Of a stretch of 64,000 nucleotides of DNA, positions 54,556 to 63,795 are shown piece by piece. Origin of the DNA: Paraburkholderia flava. Its GTDB lineage: Bacteria > Pseudomonadota > Gammaproteobacteria > Burkholderiales > Burkholderiaceae. The notes beneath the pieces were generated by a model. The model worked only from the letters and a program-made list of their open reading frames with translations, was not told where the DNA came from and did no database searches. The stretch covers positions 604,206 through 668,205 of the forward strand of contig NZ_SMRO01000003.1 in the NCBI RefSeq assembly GCF_004359985.1. The letters run 5' to 3'. Both the position numbers and the translations under genes were made by a program. Position 1 is the first letter of the stretch. The number at the start of each line of letters is the position of its first letter.

Positions 54556-55239
54556 GTGTCGATACGAACTTCCCGTACGTCGCCTTCCGGCGAAGCAGCC
54601 GGCAGCGGCGCCCGTCAACCGGGCAACAAAGGCAGTAACGGTGGCAAGGGCAACAAGGGCTCGTGGAAGCGTGGCCGCTGGATGCTGCTGCTGCTCGCGA
54701 TCATCTGCGCGGCGCCCGTGATCGGCTCGTACGTGACCTACTACATCATCAAGCCGACCGGCGGCACGACGAGCTACGGCACGCTAATCGAGCCGCAGCG
54801 TCCGATTCCCGAGTCGCTCGTCGTCACCGGCGAGGACGGCAAGCCGATCAAGCTCGCGTCGCTGCACGGTCGCTGGGTGATGATCTCGATCGACAGCAGC
54901 GCATGCGACAAAGCCTGCGCGACGAAGCTCTATTTCATGCGCCAGATTCGCGTGGCGCAAGGGGGCGAACGCGAGCGCCTGGTCACCGTGTGGCTGCGCA
55001 CCGATGCGAACCCGGTGCCGGACGTGATCCGCACCGCGTACCCCGACACCGGCAAACTCATCGCGGATCCGGCTGCGCTGGCCGCATGGTTGCCCGTCGA
55101 TGCGGGCACGCAGCTCACCGATCACATCTACATGGTCGATCCGAACGGCAACCTGATGATGCGTTTCCCGAAGGATCCCAATCCGGGCAAGATCAAGGGC
55201 GACGTGACGAAGCTGCTGAAGTGGTCGAGCATCGGTTGA
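54556..55239 (+). CDS. SCO-like membrane thioredoxin-fold protein
   Basis: A 227-residue protein beginning with GTG at 54556 after GAAAGAGGT. A Gly/Asn/Lys-rich cytosolic head (1-40), one membrane helix (about 42-64), then a thioredoxin-like domain with C117-DKA-C121 in IDSSACDKACATK, the place of the CxxxC copper/redox pair of SCO proteins. The usual proline-rich CPDVCP is replaced, and the conserved C-terminal histidine of SCO is represented only by the DHIYMVDPNG histidine. It probably acts with the true SCO protein downstream in CuA maturation. Confidence 0.8.
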   Translation: MSIRTSRTSPSGEAAGSGARQPGNKGSNGGKGNKGSWKRGRWMLLLLAIICAAPVIGSYVTYYIIKPTGGTTSYGTLIEPQRPIPESLVVTGEDGKPIKLASLHGRWVMISIDSSACDKACATKLYFMRQIRVAQGGERERLVTVWLRTDANPVPDVIRTAYPDTGKLIADPAALAAWLPVDAGTQLTDHIYMVDPNGNLMMRFPKDPNPGKIKGDVTKLLKWSSIG

Positions 55240-55272
55240 TGCGACGGCTCGCATCGCGACAAGGGTAAAGAG

Positions 55273-56382
55273 ATGTTCGTACTGCAACTGGGCCTGATCG
55301 GCGTGTGCATCGCGCTGCTGCCGCTGTCCTACGTGTGGGTCAAGGCCGACGACAACAAGTTTCGCAAGCTCGTGTGGGTCACGACGTTCCTCACGCTCGA
55401 CCTCGTGATGTTCGGCGGCTTCACGCGGCTGACCGATTCGGGGCTCGGCTGTCCGGACTGGCCCGGTTGCTATGGCACGTCGTCGCCGTTCATCGCGCAC
55501 GCGGCGATCAGCGCCGCGCATGCGGCATTGCCGAGCGGTCCGGTCAGCATGACGAAGGCGTGGATCGAGATGATCCACCGTTACTTCGCGATGGCGATCG
55601 GCGTGCTGATCGTCGCGCAGACGTTGATCGCATGGAGTGCGCGGTTGCGGCGCAAGCCGCTTCACGTGTCGCCGTGGTGGCCGACGTCGCTGCTGCTGCT
55701 GATCCTCGTGCAAGGCGCGTTCGGCGCGTGGACCGTGACGATGAAGCTGCAGCCGGTGATCGTCACGACGCATCTGCTGCTCGGGCTCGCGTTGCTTGGC
55801 GGCCTGGGCTGGCTGGCCGCGCGGATGACGCCGTTGCCCGCTTACGATCCCGGCGCTGCGCGCTGGCGCACGGCCGCGCTCGCGGGCCTCGCGCTGCTGA
55901 TCGTGCAGATCGCGTTCGGCGGCTGGGTCAGTACGAACTACGCAGTGCTCGCGTGTACCGACTTCCCGACCTGCAACGGCCAATGGATCCCGCCGATGGA
56001 CTTCGCGCACGGCTTCCATCTGTGGCGCGCGCTCGGCATGACCGGCGACGGCGAGGTGATCACGCAGGACGCACTCGTCGCGATCCACTGGACGCACCGC
56101 ACGTTCGCGTTCGTCGTGATCGCGTACCTCGTGTGGTTCGCCGCGAAGATGCGCCGGTTCGAGTCGCTGCGGCGGCCCGCGAACGGCGTGCTGCTGGTGG
56201 TCGCGATACAGTTCGCTACCGGTCTGTCGAATATCGTGCTTCAATGGCCGTTGCCGGTCGCCGTCGCGCACAACGGCGGCGCTGCGATCCTGTTGCTGCT
56301 GCTCGTTATGCTAAACTTTCGAATCGCTTTTAGCCGTCCCGGCCGCGCCGTGTTGCCTGCGCGCGATGCCGCGCCAGCGTGA
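55273..56382 (+). CDS. ctaA: heme A synthase (COX15/CtaA)
   Basis: A 369-residue eight-helix enzyme that oxidises the C8 methyl of heme O. Conserved: [54 protein letters not shown] and the second half copy [10 protein letters not shown]; the extracellular cysteines CTDFPTCNG form the usual pair. It is followed directly by ctaB (heme O synthase), which makes its substrate. Confidence 0.95.
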   Translation: MFVLQLGLIGVCIALLPLSYVWVKADDNKFRKLVWVTTFLTLDLVMFGGFTRLTDSGLGCPDWPGCYGTSSPFIAHAAISAAHAALPSGPVSMTKAWIEMIHRYFAMAIGVLIVAQTLIAWSARLRRKPLHVSPWWPTSLLLLILVQGAFGAWTVTMKLQPVIVTTHLLLGLALLGGLGWLAARMTPLPAYDPGAARWRTAALAGLALLIVQIAFGGWVSTNYAVLACTDFPTCNGQWIPPMDFAHGFHLWRALGMTGDGEVITQDALVAIHWTHRTFAFVVIAYLVWFAAKMRRFESLRRPANGVLLVVAIQFATGLSNIVLQWPLPVAVAHNGGAAILLLLLVMLNFRIAFSRPGRAVLPARDAAPA

Positions 56383-56387
56383 CCCAC

Positions 56388-57293
56388 ATGGACAGCACAA
56401 CACTCTCCCAATCGCCCGGTAGCCGGATCTCCCAGTATCTCGCGCTGACCAAGCCGCGTGTGACGCAGCTTGCGGTGTTCTGCGCGGTGATCGGTATGTT
56501 CCTGTCGACGCCGGGCATGGTGCCGTGGACGGTTCTGATCGGCGGCACCGTGGGCATCTGGCTGCTGGCCGGCGCCGCGTTCGCGATCAATTGCCTCGTC
56601 GAACAGAAGATCGACGCGAAGATGCGTCGCACCGCATGGCGTCCTTCAGCACGCGGCGAAATCACCACCACCCAGATCCTGCTGTTTTCCGCCGTGCTCG
56701 GCGGTCTCGGCATGTGGACGCTCTACACGTTCGCCAATCCGCTGACGATGTGGCTCACCATCGCGACCTTCGTCGGCTACGCGGTCATCTACACGCTGCT
56801 GCTCAAACCGGCCACGCCGCAGAACATCGTGATCGGCGGTGCGTCGGGCGCGATGCCGCCGGCGCTCGGCTGGGCTGCCGTGACCGGCCACGTGCCGGGC
56901 GATGCGTGGATTCTCGTGCTGATCATCTTCGTGTGGACGCCGCCGCATTTCTGGGCGCTCGCACTCTATCGCCGCAAAGACTACGAAAACGCCGGCCTGC
57001 CGATGCTGCCGAACACGCATGGCGAGAAGTACACGCGGCTGCACATCTTCCTGTACACGGTGATTCTGTTCGCCGTGACGCTGATGCCATTCATCTCCGG
57101 GATGAGCGGGCTGTTCTATCTGATCTCGGCAGTGCTGCTCGGCGCGGTGTTCCTCGCGTATGCGTGGAAGATCTACCGCGAGTATTCGGACGCGCTCGCG
57201 CGCAGCACTTTCCGCTATTCGATCGTCTATCTGTCGCTGCTGTTCATGGCGCTGCTGATCGACCACTATGCGCGCGTCGTGATCGGCGCGTAA
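56388..57293 (+). CDS. ctaB: heme O synthase (protoheme IX farnesyltransferase)
   Basis: A 301-residue UbiA-family prenyltransferase. It has the start [11 protein letters not shown], the metal-binding region [19 protein letters not shown], with DAKMRRT conserved, and [26 protein letters not shown]. About seven to nine helices. The ATG at 56388 is preferred; a GTG at 56379 overlaps the ctaA stop. Supplies heme O to CtaA. Confidence 0.95.
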   Translation: MDSTTLSQSPGSRISQYLALTKPRVTQLAVFCAVIGMFLSTPGMVPWTVLIGGTVGIWLLAGAAFAINCLVEQKIDAKMRRTAWRPSARGEITTTQILLFSAVLGGLGMWTLYTFANPLTMWLTIATFVGYAVIYTLLLKPATPQNIVIGGASGAMPPALGWAAVTGHVPGDAWILVLIIFVWTPPHFWALALYRRKDYENAGLPMLPNTHGEKYTRLHIFLYTVILFAVTLMPFISGMSGLFYLISAVLLGAVFLAYAWKIYREYSDALARSTFRYSIVYLSLLFMALLIDHYARVVIGA

Positions 57294-57297
57294 CACC

Positions 57298-57915
57298 ATG
57301 CTCACATCCTGGTTTGCGCGGGCCTCGCGCGTCGCTCTCGTCGCGTGCGCGCTCGGCGGCGTGGCGCTCGTGTCCGGCTGCGGCAAGCAGCCACCGTCGT
57401 TCGAGAATCTCGACCTCACCGGCAACACGCAGTTCGGCAGCGACTTTTCGTTGCCCGACACCGACGGCAAGGTCCGCACGCTCGCCGACTACAAGGGCAA
57501 GGCCGTCGTGCTGTTCTTCGGCTATACGCATTGTCCGGACGTGTGCCCGACGACGATGGCCGAACTGTCGCAGGCGTTGCAGCAACTCGGTCCGGATGCG
57601 GCGAAGCGCGTGCAGGTGCTGTTCGTCACGGTCGATCCGCAGCGCGACACGCCTGCTTTGCTCGCGCAATACGTGGCAGCGTTCAATCCGTCGTTCGTCG
57701 GACTGCATCCCGCCGACGATGCGCAACTCGTCAAGATCACGAAGGACTTCCGCGTGTACTACGCGAAGGTGCCGGGCAAGACGCCCGACAGCTACACGAT
57801 GGATCACACGGCCGCGAGCTATGTGTTCGATCCGTCCGGCAAGCTGCGGCTGTTTGCACGCGACGGCCAGGGCGCCGGCCCGTGGGTGCACGATCTGAAA
57901 CTGCTGCTCGACTGA
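57298..57915 (+). CDS. SCO1/SenC family copper chaperone (lipoprotein)
   Basis: A 205-residue SCO protein. Signal peptide with a lipobox GVALVSGC (C28), then a thioredoxin fold with the copper pair C79-PDV-C83 in YTHCPDVCPTT and the third ligand H170 in YTMDHTAASYVFD. It delivers copper to CuA of subunit II. It starts four bases after the ctaB stop and ends the oxidase cluster. Confidence 0.95.
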   Translation: MLTSWFARASRVALVACALGGVALVSGCGKQPPSFENLDLTGNTQFGSDFSLPDTDGKVRTLADYKGKAVVLFFGYTHCPDVCPTTMAELSQALQQLGPDAAKRVQVLFVTVDPQRDTPALLAQYVAAFNPSFVGLHPADDAQLVKITKDFRVYYAKVPGKTPDSYTMDHTAASYVFDPSGKLRLFARDGQGAGPWVHDLKLLLD

Positions 57916-57970
57916 GCGTGTGTTTCTTCGCGCACGGCGTTCGGTCCGTGCGCTTCTTCCTTGATGATCT

Positions 57971-58261
57971 TTATACCGGCTCGGGCAGCGTCACGCCTGC
58001 AGCGAGCCGCGTCGCCTTGAATTCCGTGATGTCGTAACGCGCGAGCTGCCGTTGAGCAAACGGATCGGCGGCGAGAATCGCGTCGAGCCTGTCGCGCTCG
58101 ATTCCCACCGCGACGATGACGCCGCCGTCGCGCGGCACCTTCGGTCCCGCCATCACGAATACGCCTGCTTCGAATTGCTGCGCGAGAAACGCGCGGTGTG
58201 CTTCGAGTTCGTCGTCGACGCGCTCGAGCGGCGCTGTGTAGGTGATCGAAATGACGTACAT
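57971..58261 (-). CDS. YciI family protein
   Basis: A 96-residue YciI/YCII domain protein: MYVISITYTAPLERVDDELEAHRAFL, then GVFVMAGPKVPRDGGVIV and DPFAQRQLARYDITEF. The fold is a ferredoxin-like dimer; the histidine H22 and aspartate D66 of the family are in place. Function generally unknown. Single gene, opposite to its neighbours. Confidence 0.9.
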   Translation of the reverse strand: MYVISITYTAPLERVDDELEAHRAFLAQQFEAGVFVMAGPKVPRDGGVIVAVGIERDRLDAILAADPFAQRQLARYDITEFKATRLAAGVTLPEPV

Positions 58262-58525
58262 GATGGGACCTCGCGATGAAGGAGACGGGCGCGCGCCCGC
58301 GATTCGCCATTATCTGTCAGTGGGCTTCGTGGTGCTGTGGCGCCGGCCTCTTGCGCCGCTCGGCGGGCTGCATACCGATATGAGATCGCGATATTTCACT
58401 TCCCGCCGCGCGTATGCGACCATCTGCGGCCGAGCTGGCGACACCGCACAACGCATCGCAAACCCGTCGCCGGCGTGTTACCCGAGTTACCCGAATCCGA
58501 CATCGATCGGACAAGCGAGAAAGAA

Positions 58526-59338
58526 ATGCAGCGCAGACATATCCTCAAAGCCCTCTCGGCAGTCGCGGTTACGGCCGCATTCGTCACCAGCATCGGCGTG
58601 CATGCCGAAGACAAGCCGATCAAGGTCGGCACCATCAGCGGTCCCGACGCGCAGATCTGGGCCGTCGTGCAGAAGGTCGCGAAGCGCGAAGGGCTCGACG
58701 TGAAGGTCATCGAGTTCAACGACTACGTGCAGCCGAACGCCGCGCTCGACGCAGGCGACCTCGATGCGAACAGCTTCCAGCATCAGCCGTACCTCGACAG
58801 CCAGGTGAAGCAGCGCGGCTACAAGATCGTCAACGCGGGGCTCACGTACATCTCGCCACTCGGCATCTACTCGAAGAAGCTGAAGTCGCTGAAGGATTTG
58901 CCGCAGGGCGCGAAGGTCGCGGTGCCGAACGATCCGTCGAATGAAAATCGCGCGCTGCTGTTGCTGCAGGCGCAGGGCGTCATCAAGCTGAAGGCCGGCG
59001 CGGGCACGAACGGCGGCAGTGCGACGCCGCTCGACGTCGCGGAGAATCCGAAGAAAGTGAAGCTCGTCGAACTCGACGCGGCGCAACTGCCGCGCTCGCT
59101 GTCGGACGTCGACGCTGCGGCGATCAACACGAACTACGCGCTGGCTGCCGGTCTGCAGCCCACTAAGGATGCGATCGCGCTCGAAGACGTGCACAGCCCG
59201 TACGCGAACCTGATCGCCGTGCGCGCGCAGGACAAGGACAAGCCGTGGGTGAAGAAGCTGGTGGCGGCGTATCAGTCGGAAGACGTGCGTGCGTTCATCA
59301 AGACGCAGTTCAAGGGCTCGGTTGTGCCTTCGTTCTGA
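58526..59338 (+). CDS. metQ: methionine ABC transporter substrate-binding protein MetQ
   Basis: A 270-residue NlpA-family binding protein for methionine. Signal peptide ends near VHA-ED (about residue 26), with no lipobox cysteine, so it is soluble in the periplasm. Family segments: VKVIEFNDYVQPNAALDAGD, NSFQHQPYLD and GLTYISPLGIYSKK. No MetN or MetI genes are adjacent in the window, so this is an orphan copy or its partners lie elsewhere. The ATG at 58526 follows GAGAAAG; a longer frame upstream is not coding. Confidence 0.9.
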   Translation: MQRRHILKALSAVAVTAAFVTSIGVHAEDKPIKVGTISGPDAQIWAVVQKVAKREGLDVKVIEFNDYVQPNAALDAGDLDANSFQHQPYLDSQVKQRGYKIVNAGLTYISPLGIYSKKLKSLKDLPQGAKVAVPNDPSNENRALLLLQAQGVIKLKAGAGTNGGSATPLDVAENPKKVKLVELDAAQLPRSLSDVDAAAINTNYALAAGLQPTKDAIALEDVHSPYANLIAVRAQDKDKPWVKKLVAAYQSEDVRAFIKTQFKGSVVPSF

Positions 59339-59398
59339 TGATGGGCTGATCGATGTCGATCGGGTGAGCGGTACTTAAGCCGCACCGGATGCGATACG

Positions 59399-59430
59399 AA
59401 AAAGCGCCGTGGGATGCCACGGCGCTTTTT
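59399..59430. terminator. bidirectional terminator between metQ and MarR-GNAT gene
   Basis: AAAAAGCGCCGTGG / CCACGGCGCTTTTT forms a 14-bp stem with a GATG loop; A-run on one side, T-run on the other. It can stop transcription from both convergent genes. Confidence 0.9.
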
Positions 59431-59487
59431 CTTTTTGCGCGACAGGGATTGCCTGGTACGGATCGCACGCAGCGTCCGCTCCGCCCG

Positions 59488-60414
59488 CTACAAATCCCGC
59501 TCCCAATGCTCGATCGGCAGATCCCGACCAAAGCGCCACTCGGAAGTATTCGCTGCGCACACGAAGCCCCTGCGCTCGCAAAGTCGCCGCGCGTCGTGCA
59601 GAAACGGCGTGGTCCACAGCGTGAGCTTCGTGTACCCGGCGCGTGTCGCGAACTGCACGCATTCGTCGAGCAGTTGCGTACCGATGCCGAGGTGCCGCGC
59701 TTCCGGTTCGACGTACAGCAGCCGCACGCGCGCGACGGTCGTCGACACGCACACCACCATCGCCGACCCGACGATCGCTCCAGCCTGCTCGGCGACCCAG
59801 CCGGTTTCGCGCAGCGGGTCGCGGTGTCGCAGGAAATCGGCGACGACGCGCGACAGCATGCCTTCGAACGTCGGATCCCAGTCGTACTCGGCGGCGAACC
59901 ACTGCGCCTGACGATGCACGAGCCAGCCATATTCGCCGGGGCCCACCGCGCGCAGCGTCACGGGGCTGCGGCGCAACTCCGGATCGAGCAGCCATTCGAT
60001 GCGTTGCATCGCATCGATCAACCATTCCTGCGACTCGGGCGGAATCTGCGCGAGCACGGCCGCGACTTCCGCGCGCGCGGCTTCGTCGAGCGGCTGCCAG
60101 ATCGTCATGCCGGCGTCGGTCAGCGACAGCAGCGACTGTCGCGCATCGCTTTCCGACGGGCGGCGCGTCAGCAGATTGCGACGTTCGAAACTGGTGAGCA
60201 GGCGGCTCAGATAGCCGCTGTCGAGCCCGAGATTGCGCGTGAGCGCCGCAGCGGTCTGCGCGTGTCCACGCGCGAGTTCGTGCAGCACGCGCACCTCGGT
60301 CAACGAGAAAGCGCTCTTTTGCAGGTACTCATGCAGCGCGCCGATGTGCTGGGTATAGAAACGGTTGAAGTGGCGGACGGCCTCGGCGCGCCGCTGCGCT
60401 TCGGAATCGTTCAA
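59488..60414 (-). CDS. MarR-type regulator fused to a GNAT acetyltransferase
   Basis: A 308-residue two-domain protein. Residues about 1-145 form a MarR winged helix (SLTEVRVLHELARGHAQTAAALTRNLGLDSGYLSRLLTSFERRNLL). Residues about 150-308 form a GNAT domain, with the acetyl-CoA loop EARHLGIGTQLLDEC and the preceding strand RLLYVEP. Such fusions are common in Burkholderia and Rhizobiales; the target and the acetylated substrate are unknown. The reading start MNDSEAQRR at 60414 is typical. Confidence 0.92.
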   Translation of the reverse strand: MNDSEAQRRAEAVRHFNRFYTQHIGALHEYLQKSAFSLTEVRVLHELARGHAQTAAALTRNLGLDSGYLSRLLTSFERRNLLTRRPSESDARQSLLSLTDAGMTIWQPLDEAARAEVAAVLAQIPPESQEWLIDAMQRIEWLLDPELRRSPVTLRAVGPGEYGWLVHRQAQWFAAEYDWDPTFEGMLSRVVADFLRHRDPLRETGWVAEQAGAIVGSAMVVCVSTTVARVRLLYVEPEARHLGIGTQLLDECVQFATRAGYTKLTLWTTPFLHDARRLCERRGFVCAANTSEWRFGRDLPIEHWERDL

Positions 60415-60808
60415 AACGCGTGCCCCCGGAAATCTTGCGGATCAAGGCAGCACTATATGGCATTGCATCGGATAGTTGAAACGGGCCAGACGGCCGCGCC
60501 GGGCAAGCGCTGGTATTAGAGAGGTCTCGTGAGTGGTGCGCAAGGCGGCTCGCCGGTACGGACCAGTCTATCGAGGTGGTCTTATCGTGTGGCCCGAATA
60601 CGGGTAAATCCTGGGCAAGTTCGAGCCCACTCCATATCGCGATAAACTCTTTGTAAGCCTTTACCAGTAAGGATTTCAGGCGATTTTCATCGATAGATAC
60701 CAGTTTATTGACTGGTACTAAGTTGGTTATATAATGGGCTCGCTTTCGATGGCCCCACACCATCGCTTTTTCTCGGCCAGGTCTTCTGAACGGATTCGCC
60801 GGAGCCCC
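60415..60808. other. control region of the nag operon
   Basis: A 394-bp noncoding region between divergent genes. The left part, before the MarR-GNAT start, has no recognisable element; the right part holds the promoter and inverted repeat listed separately. A TTACCAGTAA palindromic word at 60661-60670 may be a second regulator half site. Confidence 0.6.
60698..60735 (+). promoter_or_regulatory. nag promoter with overlapping operator
   Basis: -35 TTGACT (60708-60713) and -10 TATAAT (60730-60735), spacer 16 bp, nearly consensus sigma-70. The inverted repeat TACCAGT (60698-60704) / ACTGGTA (60711-60717), spacer TTATTG, overlaps the -35. GntR/HutC regulators of the NagR group bind ACCA/TGGT-type repeats, so this is likely the autoregulatory operator. 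Confidence 0.7.
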
Positions 60809-61543
60809 ATGGAAACACGCTGGTCCGCGCTGACGCCCGACGCGCGCAACATCACTCCGCTCTACCTGCAGCTCGCTCGCAATCTGGCGACCGCGATCCA
60901 TTGCGGCGTCTGGTCGGCGGGTGAGGCGTTGCCGTCGGAGCGCACGCTGTCCGATGCGATCGGCGTGTCGCGGATCACCGCGCGCAAGGCGATCGAGCTG
61001 CTCGTCGAGCAGGGCTTGATCCGGCGTGCACGCGGCGCGGGCAGCTTCATCACGCCGCGCGTCGAGGACCCGCTGTCACGCCTCACGGGCTTCACGAAAA
61101 AGATGGAACAGCGCGGCTTCCGTCCCGATTCGATCTGGCTCGAGCGCGACATTCGCCCGGCGAATCGTGACGAGGTCGTGCATCTCGGGTTGTCGCCGGG
61201 TGCGGCGGTTGCGAGTCTGCGTCGGTTGCGTCGTGCGGATGGGATCGTGATGGCGGTCGAGCATTCGACGCTGCCCATCTCGATCGTGCCGGACCCGCAG
61301 GCGGTCGGCACATCGCTGTACGGTTTTCTGGAGCAGCGGGGCCACGCGGTGGTACGCGCATTGCAGCACTTCCGTGCAGTCAACGCGACGAGCGAGATCG
61401 CGTCGCTGATGGACATGGAGCCGCGCACCGCGCTGCTGGTGATCACGCGCATCGGCTTCAGCGCCGATCAACGCGCGATCGAACTGACGGACACCTACTG
61501 CCGCGACGACTACTACGACTTCGTCGCCGAACTGCGTAGCTAG
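60809..61543 (+). CDS. nagR: GntR/HutC-family regulator of N-acetylglucosamine use
   Basis: A 244-residue regulator. The GntR winged helix covers about 12-78 (LYLQLARNLATAIHCGVWSAGEALPSERTLSDAIGVSRITARKAIELLVEQGLIRRARGAGSF, read in parts), and the UTRA effector domain follows to the end. NagR-type proteins bind GlcNAc-6-P or GlcN-6-P and release the operator. It is placed first in the nag operon; nagA follows 97 bp downstream. The ATG at 60809 is chosen, since the longer frame begins upstream of the -10 box. It probably represses its own promoter. Confidence 0.9.
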   Translation: METRWSALTPDARNITPLYLQLARNLATAIHCGVWSAGEALPSERTLSDAIGVSRITARKAIELLVEQGLIRRARGAGSFITPRVEDPLSRLTGFTKKMEQRGFRPDSIWLERDIRPANRDEVVHLGLSPGAAVASLRRLRRADGIVMAVEHSTLPISIVPDPQAVGTSLYGFLEQRGHAVVRALQHFRAVNATSEIASLMDMEPRTALLVITRIGFSADQRAIELTDTYCRDDYYDFVAELRS

Positions 61544-61640
61544 CGAGTAGCGAGCTAGCGACGCGGAAATTTTCGTGCGGCACGGAACAGCGCGCCATAC
61601 GAACAGTCATGCATTGCATCACGCATCATCAGAGAGACTC

Positions 61641-62744
61641 ATGCTGACCGGAAACATACTGACGCCCGAAGGCTGGATCCACGGCACGCTCGAATTCGAG
61701 AACGGCCGCATCACGTCGCTCACGGGCAACGCGGCGGACCCCGCGAACAACGACGCGCCGTACATCCTCCCTGGCTTCATCGATCTGCACGTGCACGGCG
61801 GCGGCGGCTCGGACGTGATGGAAGCGGGCGACGCGATCGACACGATCACGCGCACGCACGCACGCCACGGCACGACGAGCCTGCTCGCGACGACGATGAC
61901 CGCGCCGCGCGAAGAGTTGATGAACGTCGTCGCCGGTCTCGCCAGCGTGACGCGCAACCGGACGACGAACGGCGCGCGCGTGCTCGGCGTGCATCTCGAA
62001 GGGCCGTATATCAATCCCGGCAAGCTCGGCGCGCAGCCGGACGCGGCGGTATCGGCGGTACTCGACGAAGTGTTGAAGTATCTGTCGATCGCGCCGATCC
62101 GCGTCGTCACGCTCGCACCGGAAATCGCCGGCCACATCGAGATCATCTCGGAGATGGCGGCGCGCGGCGTACGCGTGCAGCTCGGCCATTCGCTCGCGAC
62201 CTACGACGACGCGGTCGCCGCGCTGAAGCACGGCGCGTGTGGCTTCACGCATCTGTTCAACGCGATGTCCCCGCTGCATCACCGCAATCCGGGGCTCGTC
62301 GGCGCGGCGCTCGCGCACGCCGAATACGCGGAAATCATTCCCGATCTGCTGCATGTCCACCCGGGCGCGATCCGTGCGGCGATGCGCGCGATTCCGCGTC
62401 TCTACGTGGTCACCGACAGCACGTCGGCAACCGGCATGCCGGACGGCGAATACCGGCTCGGCAGCCAGCATGTCACCAAGTGCCTCGGCGGCGTGCGTCT
62501 CGCCGACGGCACGCTCGCAGGCAGCACGCTGACGATGGATCAGGCGCTGCGCAACCTCGTCTCGCTCGGCCTGCCGATGGCCGACGTGTCCAACCGCCTG
62601 TCGCGCTATGCCGCCGACTACCTCGGTCTCGAAGACCGCGGCCGTCTCACGCGCGGCGCGTGGGCCGACGTCGTCGTGTTCGATCGCGAACTGGCACTGA
62701 CCGCGACTTACGTCGAAGGAGAATCGATTGTCGAATATGCTTAA
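61641..62744 (+). CDS. nagA: N-acetylglucosamine-6-phosphate deacetylase
   Basis: A 367-residue amidohydrolase that converts GlcNAc-6-P to GlcN-6-P. The metal site has H50-x-H52 (DLHVHGGGG), the glutamate in GVHLEGPYI and histidines in LGHSLATYDD and THLFNAMSPLHHRNPG. Catalytic aspartate in VVTDSTSATG. The ATG at 61641 follows AGAGAGAC. It overlaps the next gene by 17 bases. Confidence 0.95.
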   Translation: MLTGNILTPEGWIHGTLEFENGRITSLTGNAADPANNDAPYILPGFIDLHVHGGGGSDVMEAGDAIDTITRTHARHGTTSLLATTMTAPREELMNVVAGLASVTRNRTTNGARVLGVHLEGPYINPGKLGAQPDAAVSAVLDEVLKYLSIAPIRVVTLAPEIAGHIEIISEMAARGVRVQLGHSLATYDDAVAALKHGACGFTHLFNAMSPLHHRNPGLVGAALAHAEYAEIIPDLLHVHPGAIRAAMRAIPRLYVVTDSTSATGMPDGEYRLGSQHVTKCLGGVRLADGTLAGSTLTMDQALRNLVSLGLPMADVSNRLSRYAADYLGLEDRGRLTRGAWADVVVFDRELALTATYVEGESIVEYA

Positions 62745-63756
62745 AGAGGCGCTGGCGTCCGCCGATACGGTCGCCGCGCAGCTTGCCGATCCGTCGCGCG
62801 TGCAGGCGCTCGCGACCCGTCTCGCCGAAGCGCCGCGCGATGTCGCGCTGACCGTCGCGCGCGGCAGCTCCGATCACGCGGCGAGTTACTTCGCGAGCCT
62901 GACGATGAGTCGTCTCGGCGTGCCGGTCGCGTCGCTGCCGATGTCGGTCGCGACGCTTCAACAGGCGCCGCTGAAAGTGCGCGGCCAGCTCGCGCTGGCG
63001 TTCTCGCAGTCCGGCAAGAGCCCCGACCTGATCGGCACGATGATCGCGCTGCGCGATGCGGGTGCGTTGACCGTCGCTGCGGTGAACGCGCCGGACTCGC
63101 CGCTCGCGGATGCGTGCGAGTGGCATCTGCCGCTCGCGGCCGGTCCCGAACTGAGCGTCGCGGCGACGAAGAGCTACATCGCGATGCTGTCAATGTCCGC
63201 GCAGCTGGTCGCGCACTGGCAACGCGACGACGCATTGCTCGGCGCGCTCGACACGCTGCCCGATGCGCTGCGTCGTGCGGGCACGCTCGACTGGTCTGCT
63301 GCAGTCGACGCGCTGCGCGGCGTCGAGCGGATGATCGTGATCGGCCGCGGTCTCGGCCTCGCGATCGCGCAGGAAGCCGCGCTCAAGCTAAAGGAAACCT
63401 CGGGCATCCAGGCCGAAGCGTTTTCGAGCGCGGAAGTGCGGCACGGTCCGATGGAACTGATCGATCGAGACTACCCGTTGCTCGTGTTTGCCCCGCGCGG
63501 TCCCGAACAGCAGGGCCTCGTGCAACTCGCACAGGACATGAAAGCGCGCGGCGCACATGTGCTGCTCGCCGCGCCCGACGACGTCGCCGACGGTGTTGCC
63601 GACATCGTGCTGCCGGTCGTGCAGACCGCGCACGCGGCGCTCGATCCGATCGCCGCGATCCTGTCCTTCTACGTGATGGCCGCGGCGCTCGCCGCCGCTC
63701 GCGGACGCAATCCCGATGCGCCGCGCCATCTGAACAAAGTCACTGAAACTCACTGA
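62728..63756 (+). CDS. SIS-domain glucosamine-6-phosphate deaminase (NagB-II type)
   Basis: A 342-residue protein with two SIS sugar-isomerase domains, without the glutamine amidotransferase part of GlmS. Signatures: VARGSSDHAASYFAS, LAFSQSGKSPDLIGTM, PELSVAATKSYIAML and QAEAFSSAEVRHGPMELI. It should turn GlcN-6-P into fructose 6-phosphate and ammonia, completing the nag pathway. A TTG start at 62728 is best placed relative to AAGGAG; an ATG at 62737 is nine bases further. It overlaps nagA by 17 bases. Confidence 0.9.
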   Translation: MSNMLKEALASADTVAAQLADPSRVQALATRLAEAPRDVALTVARGSSDHAASYFASLTMSRLGVPVASLPMSVATLQQAPLKVRGQLALAFSQSGKSPDLIGTMIALRDAGALTVAAVNAPDSPLADACEWHLPLAAGPELSVAATKSYIAMLSMSAQLVAHWQRDDALLGALDTLPDALRRAGTLDWSAAVDALRGVERMIVIGRGLGLAIAQEAALKLKETSGIQAEAFSSAEVRHGPMELIDRDYPLLVFAPRGPEQQGLVQLAQDMKARGAHVLLAAPDDVADGVADIVLPVVQTAHAALDPIAAILSFYVMAAALAAARGRNPDAPRHLNKVTETH

Positions 63757-63795
63757 TCGAGATAGCGGATGCGACGTGTCGAGGAGTCCCGTTTG

